64,000 nt of DNA from Rhabditoides inermis (GCA_963966185.1 CAWZYM010000185.1:368501-432500), one strand, 5' to 3'; positions 1 to 12,994 are shown, numbered from the stretch's first letter. Program-made: numbers and translations. The notes: generated by a model not told the origin, from the letters alone.

Positions 1-757
1 GTCAATTTCTATATTCACCCAATTCGTTATTCATATAACATTCAATTGAAAATGTTAACATGTTATGTTCGAATGTTTTCTGTTTTCGAGTATTTTTCAA
101 AAACATACTACACATGTGTGTTTGTTTTTATTATTATGAATTCATTTCATTGTCCATCTCAATACAATTCAATTGATTTCTTAATTATTTCAAATCTCTT
201 GAATGCTTATTTCCACATGAGTCACTTCACTTCGACAAATAGTTCATAAATACTTCTAATCCGATTCTTTCGATATGTGTTGAGAAGTTGTTGTGTTGGC
301 TAGGAATCGAATGATGCAGTAATGAGCACATTATTCTTGAAATGACCAGGGGATAGATGAAGGGTGTACTCAGTTAGCGTGCGATATAGGCGCGCGAAAC
401 AATAGAGACAGATCGAATACGATGAACACCGTATATCGTATTGTATGGAGCTGCAAAGGGCTGAAAAACGAGGTGAATGGGAAATTTCCGCTCTGGCGCG
501 GACTTTATATAAGAAATACGTGCATTGTATCATTGTATGAAAGGGAAGCTTTGTCTTTGTTACGCTACGTGTTTTTAGTTTCAATAACGTTTCGTATTTC
601 TGGGTTCGTGGAGATCGTATACAAATTCTCGTATATATCACACCGACTCGGGTTCAGAAAACAGTTTTCACAGCACCATGGTTTTTGTGATTGTTTTACA
701 AACTGCATTTTCGGTCAGATACACAAACTCTGCGTTGTACATTCAAAGTGTTTTCAG
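1..757. other. upstream region without a supported gene
   Basis: AT-rich sequence upstream of the chemoreceptor. No exon is supported. The frame of the first receptor exon stays open upstream to about 422, so an earlier exon or the start codon may lie here. An acceptor-like TTTTCAG just before 758 argues that the coding exon begins at 758. Confidence 0.4.
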
Positions 758-2198
758 GTCATCTCAGTGCTTCTATATATTTTTCTGATTGCAATAATAT
801 TAAAGTCTAGAAATGTTCATCTGCGATCGTCGTTCTTCAAGCTATTCTGCGCTACAGGTGAACTGTTTTCGTGACATAAAGTAGCGGTCAGTCTCTTCCA
901 AACACTCCCAAATGACCTCGAAAGACTTCGGAAGCGGTCAGTCTCTTCCAAACACTCCCAAATGACCTCGAAAGACTTCGGAATCGCTTTTCGAATCGCG
1001 CCCAGAACAATTCCGAGTTGCTTTCGAAATCATTCCGAAGAGATGACCGCAATGGGATGGCTGATGCAATTTTGCATCTGATGCATCTGATGCATGGCTG
1101 ATGCATCTGATGCATCATGCATCTGATGCATCTGATGCACCCTTTCTGTCCCTCAGACTGACCGCACCTATTCTAACCACACACATTTCAGGCATGGCCG
1201 ATATCTGCCTGGCAATCACTCAAGGCGCTTTTAATAAACTCGTTGGCATTCGCCTCAAAGACAAACATGAATTGGATGTGTGCTACATCATACTCAACAC
1301 TATCATTTACCCGTCCAATGGCGCCCACTTCAACGGCATCATTCTCATGGCAGTGAACCGATTCACTTGCGTCTATTCGCCCTCCAAACATAATCAGGTA
1401 GTATCACTTAACTGAATCACAGCTCATCTGCCGTGTTTAGTGGTGGACGCGCCAATTAACTTTTCGACTGACCATAGTTGCTTTCATCATTCCGATATGT
1501 GTTGTGTCCCGGTTCACTACTACTGCCTTGCCTCAATTCATCCAAACCGATGGCTTGTACAAATACATTAGCATGGATTACGACTTTCAAGCGGTACTTG
1601 AACCACATCATTTTGATTTTTCCACGTTTTCTCAGGGAATGGCTATGATCGGTATATGCGTCGTTTCCACAACGAGTTTAATCAACACCGTGCTCTGCAT
1701 TCTCACTATTGCATTGTGGAAGCGTTTGAAAAAATCGTCGAACTCCGCCAAGAAGATCAAACAAGTGAACCTGCATCAACTACATATGTATACTTGTTCA
1801 TAAATCCATTATCAATTTGTAGGACCGCAATCTGTTCGTTTTCACTGGTCTTGCCACACTAATCGATATAGTTCTTTGTGTGCAACAGGTGAGATGATTG
1901 ATTCTTATCATTCTAAAAACAGTGTCGTTCAGGTAACCGTCAAGTATGCGATTGACAATGCGGATACCGAGCTGATGGTATTTGCATATAGACAAGTAAC
2001 ATGGATTACGTCACTCATGATATACATGTCACCCTATTCGATACTGGTATTGAGTGGCGAGTTGAGAAAAGAGGTGATTTTTTTTACCAGGAGCGTTATC
2101 ATTCAGTTTTTTTATAGATTGCCAGGCGTCTCCCATGGGTACGAAAACGAACAATTTCTGTATCGACACTCTCTCAAACTCAGATTACTCGACTGTAA
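758..2198 (+). CDS. nematode 7TM chemoreceptor (Srg/Srv-like), six exons, 5' end uncertain
   Basis: Exons read at about 758-857, 1192-1397, 1441-1764, 1823-1888, 1933-2073 and 2118-2198, all with GT-AG borders and matching phases. The first exon gives a hydrophobic helix followed by SRNVHLRSSFFKLF, typical of helix 1 and its loop in nematode Srg-type receptors. The second holds MAVNRFTCVYSPSKHNQ, matching the conserved NR...P motif after helix 3. The later exons give hydrophobic segments around GMAMIGICVVSTTSL, NLFVFTGLATLIDIVL and ITSLMIYMSPYSILVLSGEL, with a basic tail after the last helix. These families are chemosensory GPCRs of the plasma membrane or cilia. I see no start methionine that I trust, so a short 5' exon may be missing. 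The first intron carries a mobile repeat and a minisatellite. Srg rather than Srv is a guess. Confidence 0.65.
884..1050. repeat. copy 1 of a TIR element (GGTCAGTCTCTTC family)
   Basis: Starts GCGGTCAGTCTCTTCCAAAC and ends with the inverted partner CGAAGAGATGACCGC. The interior is built from imperfect units such as ACACTCCCAAATG and GACTTCGGAA, and the first ~51 bases are duplicated in tandem. Related copies lie at 11401-11579, 19755-19934 and 39314-39415. It sits inside the first intron of the chemoreceptor. Confidence 0.7.
1058..1140. repeat. 9-bp minisatellite of the GATGCATCT type
   Basis: Repeated TGATGCATC units with interspersed palindromic ATGCAT, in the first intron of the chemoreceptor next to the TIR element. 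Confidence 0.8.
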
Positions 2199-2548
2199 TG
2201 AAGTTGAGTTGTGTTGTAAGTTGTGAATGTTTGCGGGTTACTTATGAACAACAATAAATACAATCTCAAAGCTCGAATAACTTTTGTTTTGTGTCTGTAA
2301 TTTTTTTTGCTTCATTGATGTGCATATAGCCATAGCAACGCCTTTTTGTCACTTCCTACAACGCTTATTAGTCAACTTTCCACTACGTTTCGGGTGTCTT
2401 GCTGCAGTAATCAAGTGAAACAGTATTCGTGCCGCTTTATCTCGCGGTCTGAGTCACTATCGGATAGAGGAATAGCAGAGGAGAAACGATTGAAATATTT
2501 GTTTGTTTTGTGAATCGTAAAAAGAGTGAGAGTGAGACGTTAGAGGTT
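2199..2548. other. 3' flank of the chemoreceptor, no gene seen
   Basis: Contains an AATAAATA polyadenylation-like signal about 60 bases after the stop. Nothing else is recognised. Confidence 0.4.
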
Positions 2549-2651
2549 CACTTCTTGACAGCCCACGACTGCTTCAATTGAGTGAAGTAGGCGTCTCTAT
2601 CCAGGTGCTGCCCAGCCACCACCACCACTCGCGCCGACTCCTTATCTTTCC
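2549..2651 (-). CDS. isolated terminal exon of an unrecognised gene
   Basis: On the minus strand a strong acceptor (TTTTTTTCAG) is followed by 34 codons ending at a TGA at 2549. The peptide includes KDKESARVVVVAG, then HLDRDAYFTQLKQSWAVKK. The composition is protein-like, and the neighbouring DNA lacks such open structure. A possible preceding exon lies at about 2788-2930, where one frame is open and the splice phase fits, but its translation is not convincing. The otopetrin gene on the same strand ends at 4091 with its own stop, so this is a separate gene. I do not recognise the product. Confidence 0.35.
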
Positions 2652-4051
2652 TGAAAAAAATTGAAACTCATCTAATTAGAAATCAAAAAAAGATCGAAAA
2701 ATATGTAATGTAATGTAATGTAATGTTTAGGATAGGTATACACGGGAGCAATAAATAACGAAAATGCAAATTCAACAATGTACAGTACATGCTACCGTAA
2801 TATTTGGGTGGATAGATGCTGCTGCCGTGGGAGACAGACCGCAGTAGAGTGACCGCACCCGCGCCCCCGATGCCTACCCCGGCACCGCCCCCAGAGTGGA
2901 GTGGCTACCACATAGTGGAGTAGTGCCGCTAACTGTAATTGAGGAAGACGCACAGCATTGCGCGGTATAGTACAGTCAGTATACTAGCTGTATATGATTT
3001 CAGAACATTTTTCATGAGATAGTTCGTCAGATTTGTTTTTAATATTTTGGAATTGTCTTCACAAACGATGGAAGTTGGTAACTACATTTATCGCCATAAA
3101 TTTGATTTTTAATGTTCAATCATCATGTTTATAGTTCATGTGCAGTGAAACAAATACATTTTTTAAGGAAAACAGAAAAAGCGTTCGTGGTTTTTCGTTT
3201 TTTTCAGTTTGGTTTCAGAATTCTTGTCAATATTTTTGAGAGTAATACTCAAACCAACTAAATAATTCAAATATATATATTTGAATTCAAAACGTCCGCT
3301 AAAAGTATGTATCTCTCTTTACCCAAATATCCCAGTAAACGTGAAAATACGCGGTCTTTTTGCCGACTAGAACATGCCAATGACCAATATCGCGTTATTG
3401 TGTTATTGTGGGCGTGGTCAGGGTGGGCGGAGCAACAATCTTGTTCAGGGCGTCCCGTCTCTTCTCTTCCCCTTCCTCTACGCATCTACACACTGTCCAA
3501 TCAGCCACAGGAGAATGTTCATGTTCAATTGGAAGAGTGGAGAGAAAGCTCTCGTTTGTGATTCTTTGGAAAAAAAATCAGTGTAGTTTTTAGTGATTGA
3601 GTTTGTTTGTTTTCTCAGAGTTGAGACTTGGTTATTTGCCAAGCAGGTGCTAAAAGAGTCTAAAAAAAGGGAGTCTAATTTCTGAATTTCGAAGTTGAGT
3701 CAGCACCGGGATTGGGTGCCAATTCCGATTCGTGACGTGTGAGCCCGAGGAAATCATAACAATCTGTATTTCAATAAAACATCATAAAACAAATAAATGA
3801 GAATGTGATGGTCGAAGAAATTAAATTTCACATGCAATGTGAATAAATTGATTTATTAGCATAATCATCGCGATTTGTACAAACATATAGTGGAACCGAG
3901 TAGTACAGGAAGACACAATCTGACTAGGTGAAGTGGAGACACGAAATGACCCGGCAACAAGTGAAAAGTGAAAGCGACACACAATTAAATGAGCGATTAC
4001 GGAAATACTGGGTGCACACGGTGTGAGCAGTAGGTTGAGCATTGAAAAGAC

Positions 4052-4058
<7 letters not shown>
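2652..4058. other. long spacer, no supported gene
   Basis: Holds a (TAATG)n microsatellite near 2704-2726, a GC-rich block at 2820-2940 and AT-rich sequence elsewhere. Open frames at 3267-3593 on both strands overlap each other and show no family features. Confidence 0.4.
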
Positions 4059-4090
<32 letters not shown>

Positions 4091-4093
<3 letters not shown>

Positions 4094-5775
4094 ATGATGT
4101 CCCTCCACGTCTCCCTCCTTGGTGTGTCCATCCTTCATCTGATACGAATGCTTCCAGATCTCAGCCAAGCACGCGGAAGAGTGGAATCTGAAGGAGGACT
4201 CTTGTTATTCCATCATTCTGGACAAGATAAAGTAGAGGTCAGACTCAACTGTTTTCTGGCAAATGACCCTCAGAAAGATCTCAAAACGCGCCCCATCCTC
4301 AGAAAGATCCTCAGAAACTGCCTTTTGTATCATAAAGCGGCTTTTTGATACATAATCGAGTCTGAGACCGCGCCTTAAAAAGACGAGAAAAAGTCGCCTC
4401 TTAGTTCTCGCCGCTGGACTGGTGATAGGAAAATGGGGGATGTGAGTTTATCGGAAAATCTCAGCACCTCAGTATTGTGTCTATTGCTCTCACCTGAAGA
4501 AGACAGTGAGCGGGGCGACGGCGTATATGATAGCTGGGTAGGCGGCCGAGCCGCACGCCAGGCCCGGGGCTGACGAAGTGCCTACAAGGAAGAATATAAC
4601 CGAGTACTATATTGTAGATACTATAGTAGATCCTATAGTAGTCATGTAGAACTATATCCAATAGTAAGTAGACATTCTTGGTCATTGGAAAGGGGGCGAT
4701 GCTCACCCTCGAAGGTGAGCAGTATGAAGAGTGTGGCGTTGCACACGCACAGGAACGTGACGACCTGCTTGCCGGGCTTGCGAGACTGCGCCCGCGGAGA
4801 GAGAGCCGTCAGCCTGGAGTGGAAGTGTCTACTGTGTCCAAGAGCCGAGTTAGTGAACCTGCATCTTCTCTTCAGCACAGGAACCTACCGACCATCTGAG
4901 GTTCAGTGATATCGTTTCGTACATGCCATAACAATGTTTGCGATTCCGAATACCCGTGAATGAACATGTGATTTGGTTCGATCCGTTTGAGTATTGTCTA
5001 ATTTAGGCTTTCAACCCGTACATACTTGCTGGCGGTGAGAATGTAGACGCTCTGGACGATGACCTGCACGAGGCGGGTGATGTACGCGACGAGAAGGTAC
5101 GCGGGCTGCGACGCTGCCATGAACAGGTCCACGCCTGGAATGGAGAGGGTATGGATCATAGTATGATAGTATGGATATAGATAGTATGATAGTATGGATA
5201 TAGATAGTATGATAGTATGGATGGTAGTATATTAGTATGGATACAGATTGTACGCAATACGGATAGTATGGACAGATCCACGCCCGGAATAGAGACAGTA
5301 TAACTAATTACCAGTTTTACTGGTAGATGGGTGGTGCTGGTGATAAGGACTCAATGTCAGTGGGACGAGGAATTGGATGTCTCCTATGCTATTGACTTTG
5401 CATTCAAATTATGTCCACTGTTAGTGGTGGTAGCCGTTAGATGTTAGAAGTAAGATTGGGGATAAAAATTCCGCGCCGGATGAGCAATTGAATGTCCCCT
5501 AACATCATCGTCTCTATTATTAACATTCGTGAATCGTATCCACACAACGACAGAGTACCAACTGCCAACTCACATCAGTATATAGCGATTTTGGATAAAT
5601 GATTGATTTATTGATCGATTGATTGCACGACTCACCGATACAGCAGTAGATGACCTCTCCGGCGAGGCCGACGTACAGCAGAATCTCATCGATCACCTCC
5701 CCGTGGTGGTGCAGGTTGAACTGCAGGTGACGCATCCTGGAGTGACGTCATGTGACGGGAGAGAGGGAGAGAGAG

Positions 5776-5818
<43 letters not shown>

Positions 5819-7089
5819 CTCACTGCCATAGTCCAACGACACAGGCAACAAATGTGGAGAGGAAGATGGCGATGTCGACTGCCGAGAAGACGATTTGAGC
5901 GCCATTGCTGGAATGAATTATTAAAATAAAATTAAACGATGTTTTTTCAAATAAAAAATCATTTCATCGCGTCATTGATGTAATCGACTTGAATCAACAT
6001 TGTAGGCGGCGTGAAACGTATCAGAATCACATTGATTTATGAAACGTATCATCAGTTCCAACCTGTTCTTGAGCTGATCGAATATGTAGTGCACGGAGAT
6101 GGAGACCAGCACAACGATCAGCATCATCAGTCCGAAGAAGAGGCCGGAGGAGGAGGAGCTACAAAGGGCGGGGCTTAGAGGATCGCGATAAGTGATGACT
6201 CACCTGCAGTCAATACGCATCCGGTGCTTCCTCTTCTTTTCCTTGTTTCCGTCTCCGTGCTGCTTGTCAATAGCCGTCCACAGAATGAACATCACCGCAG
6301 CTCCGATCAGAGAGTACCTGGAGAAAAGAGAATGAGAGAGAGAAAGAGAGAAAGAAAGAAATAGAAAAGGAGAGAGAGAGAGAGAGAACTCACTCGACTA
6401 CACACGTAGTCAGGAACGAAGTCATATCGCCAAGATAGTCGACAGAGAAGAGAAGACTGTAATGTTGTTCATAAAATATTGGCATCACCAATATTCTTTT
6501 CAAAAACACTTTTACTTTTCGGCTCAGACATCCAAGGAAGTGTGGTACCTCATGGGAGTCAGTGGAAACTGCGTGGGGAACAGCTCTCATCATCGCCTCA
6601 AATAGCCACCAGCGAAGCGTGCTGATACTTGTTCCTCTCTTTTCGCTCCGCGCCTATCACCCGTCATAGAGTGCAACTCGCGCCGGGTTTACATTTTTCA
6701 AGCGCGTGCGATTGCGTGGCTGCGTTGCCTACGCTTCAGCGCGTTTATTAATGTGAACGCATGTGTATTGTCTAATTAGAGTGTGATGCTGTTATATATA
6801 TTCGATTCACATCAAACACTCACCCCAGAATATCCTTGGACTTTCCGGCCGCCGTGTCAACAGCTTCCTCGAGAGACTTGGAATCTGAAAGAGAAACATT
6901 GATGTCAGGACTCTTCTCGGCGTCTTTCATTTTACACACTCACCTCCATCCTCCGCGTCTCTCTTCCCCCTCTTTATTATAGAATCCAGGGTCGACGCCA
7001 TCACTTGCGACAGAAAGCCGTGCTCCGTCTAGAAGATCTCTCTTTCTCTCTCTCTCTCACTCTCTCTCTCCTCTCTTCCCCTCCCCCCC

Positions 7090-7120
<31 letters not shown>

Positions 7121-7740
7121 CTCTCCCTCTCTCTCTCTCCTCTCTCCCCCTCTCTCTCCTACCACATAGTCTTCCTCGTCCGCACTCTCCTCACTGCTAC
7201 TACTGGCAGTCAACAGATGAAGGGACGAGTTCCCCACCGCATAGCTACCGTACTTGGCCGCTTTCTTCGCTGCTTTTGCCGCCTGCAATCATTCGATAGC
7301 CAATCGATAATCGATCGATACGTACGTTCTTGGCGATGACGAATCGGAACCACGTCCATATGTTGACTGCGACGAGGTGCATGAATCCGAACTTGGCCAG
7401 GTGCCGGGAGCCACTGACCAGGAACTGGAAATAATGTTGTAGAAACTTCCTGAGAGACTTCTCATTATAAAAAAAACATGGACAGCGCCGTTTTACGAAT
7501 TGCATGAAACGTACACAGTACGCATGCCACTTTGATGTGATACATGCAATGTAGCTAGTATGATGTGGTATCATCCGATAAGCTTGATTTTTGTTTGTGG
7601 TTCGAAGATGGTGTACCTTGGAGTTGCAGAATATGAAGTGCATCTGAGCGAAAGTGAAGAGGCCGGCGAGGCAGTTCTTCGCCAGCTGGTAGCCACGACA
7701 CTCCACCGCCGAGATACACAGGAAGACCTGGGTAGGGGTG

Positions 7741-7786
<46 letters not shown>

Positions 7787-7973
7787 TCCTCCCTTCTCTC
7801 TCGCTCTCTCTCTCTCTCACCTCGATGCCATAGAGCACGATAGAGATGCAGCCGAACACTGAAACGAAAGCAATCGCAATGTCTTTGAAAAGTTTGGACA
7901 AAAGACAAAGACAGAGAGCCAAAGAGCGGAATAGAGACAAGATGAAGGAAGAAAGGGGGGAAGAAGAAGAAGA

Positions 7974-8021
<48 letters not shown>

Positions 8022-8882
8022 GTACTCACGAACTGCTCCCAGCCGGAGGTATAGCGTACCGGCGCCCTCTCCCGCGTGCGACGGTTTCGAGATCAGCCAC
8101 GGCTGGAAGCAATATTATTATTACTATTAGTGGTTTCGTAATCCGTTCACTCTTCTCGCATATAATGTATTGGTTTTTGTTTGCACATTATTGTTTTTGT
8201 CCGGTGATGAATAGCAACTCTGTAACTTGGTTACATCGCGCTCTCAGCCATATGTATTGACCGCGCGAAACCTATATGAAGAATCGCTTGTTGGAAGATG
8301 GGCGTGGAAAGTACCCTTATGTGACACTCCGCGTTTTTTTCTGCGCACATTCGAGTCACATGCGAGAGCTTGAAACAAGTGTGGACAATCTGCGCACATG
8401 ACCAGGTTCACTCTTCTGAGACAAATAATTTCTTGTCGACATTCTGCGCACAGTGTAAGCGTGCGCTCTATCCGACTACCGTATATGAACTGATAAAGTG
8501 ATAAATTGGTGAAATGATACAAGTCACAAGTCACTCATGTCTCTCTCTCTCTCTCTCTCGTTCTCTCTCCTAGATATATACTCTCTCACATCATCAGAGC
8601 TTTCTAGTATGTAGTTCATAGTGTTCGAAGTTGGAACGTTTTCAAGTTCGAGCCCTTGTTGAGTTATGTTTAATTTCGGAAACTGCTTTTCAATTGTTGA
8701 ACTTCGCGGTCTCAACAGTTCATAAAAGCAGCCTGAAACGTATGGGCAGTCACTTTGTTGACGGATGTATGTTTGTCGCGCTCTCTCGTGTTCTGTCCTA
8801 GATATACCATTCTCTCACCTCAGCATTCGCTAGCAGTCTATAGCGTTGGAGCATCTTCAGAACACTGAAATGTGACATGCAT

Positions 8883-8938
<56 letters not shown>

Positions 8939-8962
8939 AGAGGGAGAGAGCTACGGAGGGGC

Positions 8963-9001
<39 letters not shown>

Positions 9002-9503
9002 GCACGCGTTCCACCACCCCGGATACAGCATGAACAGATAGCAGTATCCGAAGAACAGCAGCGCCAGCGAGTACATGTACGAGTAGAACACCTGAACAGT
9101 AGTTATTAATGTTACAATTTACAATATTGTATCACTAGTTGTAGTTTTATAATGTACGCATTCGTAAAATTAAATGTGAATGTCATCTTCAGCTTAGCAG
9201 ATTGCGTGAAACGTACGATTTAAAAAATAGTCTAATTGAATGTCTTTGTTGCTACCTATTTTGAGACAATGTAGAAACTCATTCGTACACCTATCCACTC
9301 ACCGTTTCCGCGACCCATATCTCGGTCTGCCACTTGGGGCTGATCTCTATGATGAGAGAGAAGAGGACCACGAAGAGGGCATAGGTGGAGGAGAGCAGGG
9401 AGATGAAGTAGTCCCTGCAAAGAGGGAGATGAGAGAGAGGGAGAGAGAGATAGAGAGAGAGGGCGAGAGAGAAAGTAAGAAAGAGAGAAAGAGAGAGAGA
9501 GAG

Positions 9504-9555
<52 letters not shown>

Positions 9556-10132
9556 CTCACTTGGCAGGTTTGTCAGCTAGCCAAGTTGCCGTGTCTCTAT
9601 CGTCGACAAGAGGCGCCGGAGAGTCAGAGTACTCCTTAAAACATGTTTTTGTCCTATACTACAACGATGACTTTTTTCACATTTTAATATAAAAACAGAA
9701 TATTAGTTTATTAAAAATTTGTTGTATGACAAGCGTTTCATACTAGCTTGAAACGTATTAATAAACTCTTTTTCTCCTTCTAATGCCTTCCTCACCTCGC
9801 TCCTTTTGATGTTCGCCTTTATATCCTCCACACTGTCTCGATCGAATTGAATGGAGACGGCTAAAAAGGAAAATTTTATCAATATAAAATCACAACGAAA
9901 TCCCTCTGAGACCGCTGGCGCGCTGAAAGAACCATCAAAACATTGTGTTACCTACTGGTAAACTGATAAACAGAAAACGCACTGTCTGTGAGTCAAGTCG
10001 CGACTCCGACTGGTAACTACTACCGACTGGTAACGACTGGTAACGACTGGTAACTACTAGTAACTCACATCGGTTCGAGTGATAGCAGGAGTCTTCGCGA
10101 TCGTCGTCGGCGGTGCCCTCGCAGCTCGACAT
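4091..10132 (-). CDS. otopetrin-like proton channel, complete, 21 exons
   Basis: Start codon at 10132 and stop TAG at 4091, about 632 residues. Exons, 5' to 3', lie at about 10069-10132, 9796-9860, 9561-9634, 9303-9414, 9002-9091, 8030-8102, 7821-7858, 7617-7727, 7326-7425, 7163-7282, 6944-7028, 6824-6885, 6392-6456, 6204-6317, 6063-6158, 5824-5907, 5636-5736, 5026-5134, 4707-4858, 4494-4581 and 4091-4188; phases agree. Family signatures are SHAGEGAGTLYLRLGAV after the third helix, FTFAQMHFIFCNSK, HLAKFGFMHLVAVNIWTWFR, CVVEYSLIGAAVMFILW and a terminal RFHSSACLAEIWK. Otopetrins are twelve-helix plasma-membrane proton channels. A charged Ser/Glu/Asp-rich loop (exons 10-12) links the two halves. 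The introns carry many (GA)n/(CT)n tracts, some touching the splice sites. The donor of exon 5 (GTCTCT) is weak. Confidence 0.93.
5150..5270. repeat. minisatellite in an otopetrin intron
   Basis: Repeated ATAGTATGATAGTATGGAT units of about 20-23 bases, drifting toward the right end. Confidence 0.8.
8883..9000. repeat. (GA)n tract reaching a splice donor
   Basis: Nearly pure GA dinucleotides with a short GC-rich break, ending directly at the weak donor of otopetrin exon 5 (9002-9091). On the sense strand this places a CT tract right after the exon. Confidence 0.85.
10003..10066. repeat. 10-bp minisatellite (CTGGTAACGA type) in otopetrin intron 1
   Basis: Successive CTGGTAACGA and CTGGTAACTA units fill the end of the first intron, next to the start exon. 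Confidence 0.75.
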
Positions 10133-11400
10133 GCTCGATTCTGAAAGATACTCACTCAAACTATGGAAACTTACACTCTTACACATTCAACACTCGATTG
10201 AACACCGTACGCGACGGAGGAAGTGCTAAAGAAAGAGGAACACGTGCAAAGTTGACTGTGAAGAGATCAGAGTATCAGAGAGAGAGAGTGTAAACACAGA
10301 GAATAATCAGCACAATACGAGTTAGCCGCCGGGCAAACGTGACTAGACGCGGCTCGAGAGAAAACTCTAGAGAAAGCGCCAACAATTTGGCTCTGGTGAT
10401 TGCTCTTTGAGGGGACCAGTAGGTTATGCGCACTCGAGTTTTGAACGAGAGCGAGAGAGAGAGAGAGAGAACGAGTGAGCATGAGATATGTACACGTCCT
10501 TTGTAGCACCCGCGAGATCATGGAGCGCATGTGGTAGCCAGAGAGTCACATAGGATAGACACGCTGGGTTGCAAAAGGAGGAAACGGAACCATCTCATGA
10601 GTGGGCCGGCGTGAATGGAGAGTTTCGCGCTCCCCCCCCCCCCCCCCCCTCGCGAAACCCGACCAAAACATACACGCGACGGAGCGCTCGAAAAGGGGCG
10701 AGTCAAAAAGCGCGGACACTCTTCTCCCACCGAGTGGTTACGTGAGTACTCCGAAGATACCCTTATATGGAGTGCTCGCAGTAAGTCGACGGTGATAAGA
10801 GGGATGGTGGGCCGGGCGCGTGAAGTTTATATGCCACGCTCAGAGTTGACAGAGTCATGGGGTAGGGTTAGAGTTCAAAGCTGCAGTGGTGGGGTTGCCA
10901 CGCTAGATCTGACTCCGACCGGTCCGGAGTAGGAGGGGGAGGAGAAGTAGGAGAAGGAGTAGCAAATACGCGCCCCCTCTGCGAGTTTTTCGCGCCTGCA
11001 TGTTTGTCTTATGAGTTGCGCAAATAGGGTACGAGTCTCTATAGTATGTTATTGTTTGATCAAATCACAAAACTCGGCAGAGCACTGTTTGATAGGCAAC
11101 TAAATCTGGAAAAGGTGTACGCGATATATGTTGCAAGAAAACAGTGCCAGTGAGAGATGTGTAAACAGAGGTGATATGATGCGGTTAGAGTGTGATCTGA
11201 GCGCCTGTGGACACAAACGATAGAGGCGAAAGAAAAAGAGGTGAGAGGCTGAGTAGTGAGTAATCAAATCGAGACGTCACTGATCGTCAAGAAACGAGTT
11301 ATTGATGATCCTCAAATTCAGTGAGCACGTGCTTTTTGCAAATGAGCACATCCTGGAACTATTGCACGAAAGATAAAAGGTCACCACGCCACAGAAGCAC
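10133..11400. other. 5' flank of otopetrin, no gene seen
   Basis: GC-variable sequence with a poly-C run near 10632-10649 and short GA tracts. No exon supported on either strand. It is the likely promoter side of the minus-strand otopetrin gene, but no clear TATA element was seen. Confidence 0.4.
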
Positions 11401-11579
11401 CGGTCAGTCTCTTCGAAACACTCCCGAATGCCCCCAAAACACTTCGGAATGGCCTTTCGAATCGCCCTCAGAACACTCCCGAATCGCCTTCGAAACACTC
11501 CCGAATACCCCGGAACACTTCGGAATGCCTTGCTATGCCTTCGAAACACTCTCGAATGGCTTTCGAAGAGATTGACCGC
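11401..11579 (+). repeat. copy 2 of the TIR element (GGTCAGTCTCTTC family)
   Basis: Begins CGGTCAGTCTCTTCGAAACA and ends CTTTCGAAGAGATTGACCGC. The ~180-bp body consists of degenerate CGAAACACTCCCGAAT and CACTTCGGAATGCC units. It is nearly the reverse complement of the copy at 19755-19934. Confidence 0.85.
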
Positions 11580-11783
11580 ACCTAGAAAAGGCATCAGACC
11601 TGTAGCGGGCGTTCGATACTGCTCACAGCATGAACGCTGATCACGTTTTCGGTTTGCATCGTGTAGTAGGTTGTAGCCCCCACTTGAACCCGAACGGAAC
11701 ATTTCCCACCCGGTAGACACGTACATATTGAACTCGTTCGGCTTGCTGCTTTGATCTCGCCATGTACTCGCGGCACACTCAAC

Positions 11784-11829
<46 letters not shown>

Positions 11830-12216
11830 GGACCCAGTTCCAGGTTTATTTGCTCTCCTTGTCTGAACACTCTTCTCTTCCATGCACGATCCACACTTTC
11901 TTGTCTCGGCGCTCTCACTTGTTCACACTGTTTCACCTCTCTCTCTCTCTCTCTCGCTCAGTCTACCTCAGGCAACCGGAAACCAGGGTGAATGGAGTAA
12001 TCAGACAATGCCAACAACCACGCGATAGTGAGTCACGATGACGTCATGATAGTGAGAGAGTAGGGAGTAACGGTGATGATAGTGATAGTGACGACATAAC
12101 ATACCAACAAGTGTGAATTTACCTTTCCCAAGCGCGTATTTGTTATTGTGTTGTTTCACCGATACGCCAGTGCATTGCGATCAAGTATCAAGTATTTATT
12201 CCCAGAATCAAAGGCA

Positions 12217-12578
12217 GATTTTCTTTTAAAAGTACTTGCGTAAAGAGATTCACTTTGTCTTAACTTAACTTAACCCAGTGCAACAAAAGCACATGCATAA
12301 AACGTTTACAAATACTAACACAAACTTGCGCACACCGGACTGTTGAAGTAACATTTGAAATATAAGGATACAAATAAAAAACGTCAATATTAGGAGAGAG
12401 AGAGTGGGAGAGAGAGAGGGAAAAGGAGAGAGAGAGAGAGGGGGGAGAGGGAAGAGAGAGAGAGAGAGAGACGCAGGTTTGTGTTAGTATTTGTAAACGT
12501 TTTATGCATGTGCTTTTGTTGCATTGGGTTAAGTTAAGACAAAGTGAATCTCTTTACGCAAGTACTGTTAAAAGAAAA
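12217..12578. repeat. foldback (inverted) repeat with arms of ~107-114 bp
   Basis: The left arm 12217-12330 and right arm 12472-12578 are reverse complements with few differences. Both contain AAAAGCACATGCATAAAACG or its complement, the CTTAACTTAACCCA block and GCGTAAAGAGATTCACTTTG. The left arm has one extra TTAAC unit. The ~140-bp spacer is mostly a GA tract. No coding potential. Confidence 0.9.
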
Positions 12579-12682
12579 TGTATGTGCTTTTGTTAAATTT
12601 CATTGATTTTTTTTACTATACGCTGAATTATGACTACTCATCTTTATGTCTAACTGTCTCACTATCTCACTCCCTTCTCTCT

Positions 12683-12721
<39 letters not shown>

Positions 12722-12994
12722 CTGTTCTTTCTCTCTCTTTGAAGATCACAAGTATTCACGTAATGTCGTTACGTTTCACAAAACGTTTTTCACATGTTTT
12801 CTACCGATCGGTATCGCGCCTCGTCCTGGTTATAGTGGACCGGTCAAAATATGCAAATCCGGCGCGAATTAGACGCTGGCGGCGGCGAGGCTGGCTACAC
12901 GCTGTGTGCAAGTTGGGGGCATGCTGGAAAAAGTCGGCGGTCAGCGTGACGGGAAGGAAGGAAGGAAACGCTGGCCTTTCGCCTCTTGGGTGCG

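Noticed and set aside
1058..1140. Regularly spaced repeats resembling a CRISPR array
   Set aside because: The units are 9 bp without unique spacers, and the genome is eukaryotic.
4235..4420. GGTCAGACTCAA... as another TIR-element copy
   Set aside because: Only a short part resembles the terminus and no inverted partner was found.
7001..9692. Long open frames rich in Ser/Leu or Arg/Glu
   Set aside because: They are translations of (CT)n/(GA)n tracts and exist on both strands and in several frames. The same applies to frames at 14820-15346, 16182-16786, 25624-26103, 27149-28145 and 38438-38734.
10600..10932. Overlapping plus-strand frames downstream of a poly-C run
   Set aside because: Low-complexity proline-rich translation, with no splice-supported context and no conservation features.
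12254..12290. TTAACTTAAC repeats as an internal telomere-like sequence
   Set aside because: Only two or three units, not TTAGGC, and part of the foldback arms.
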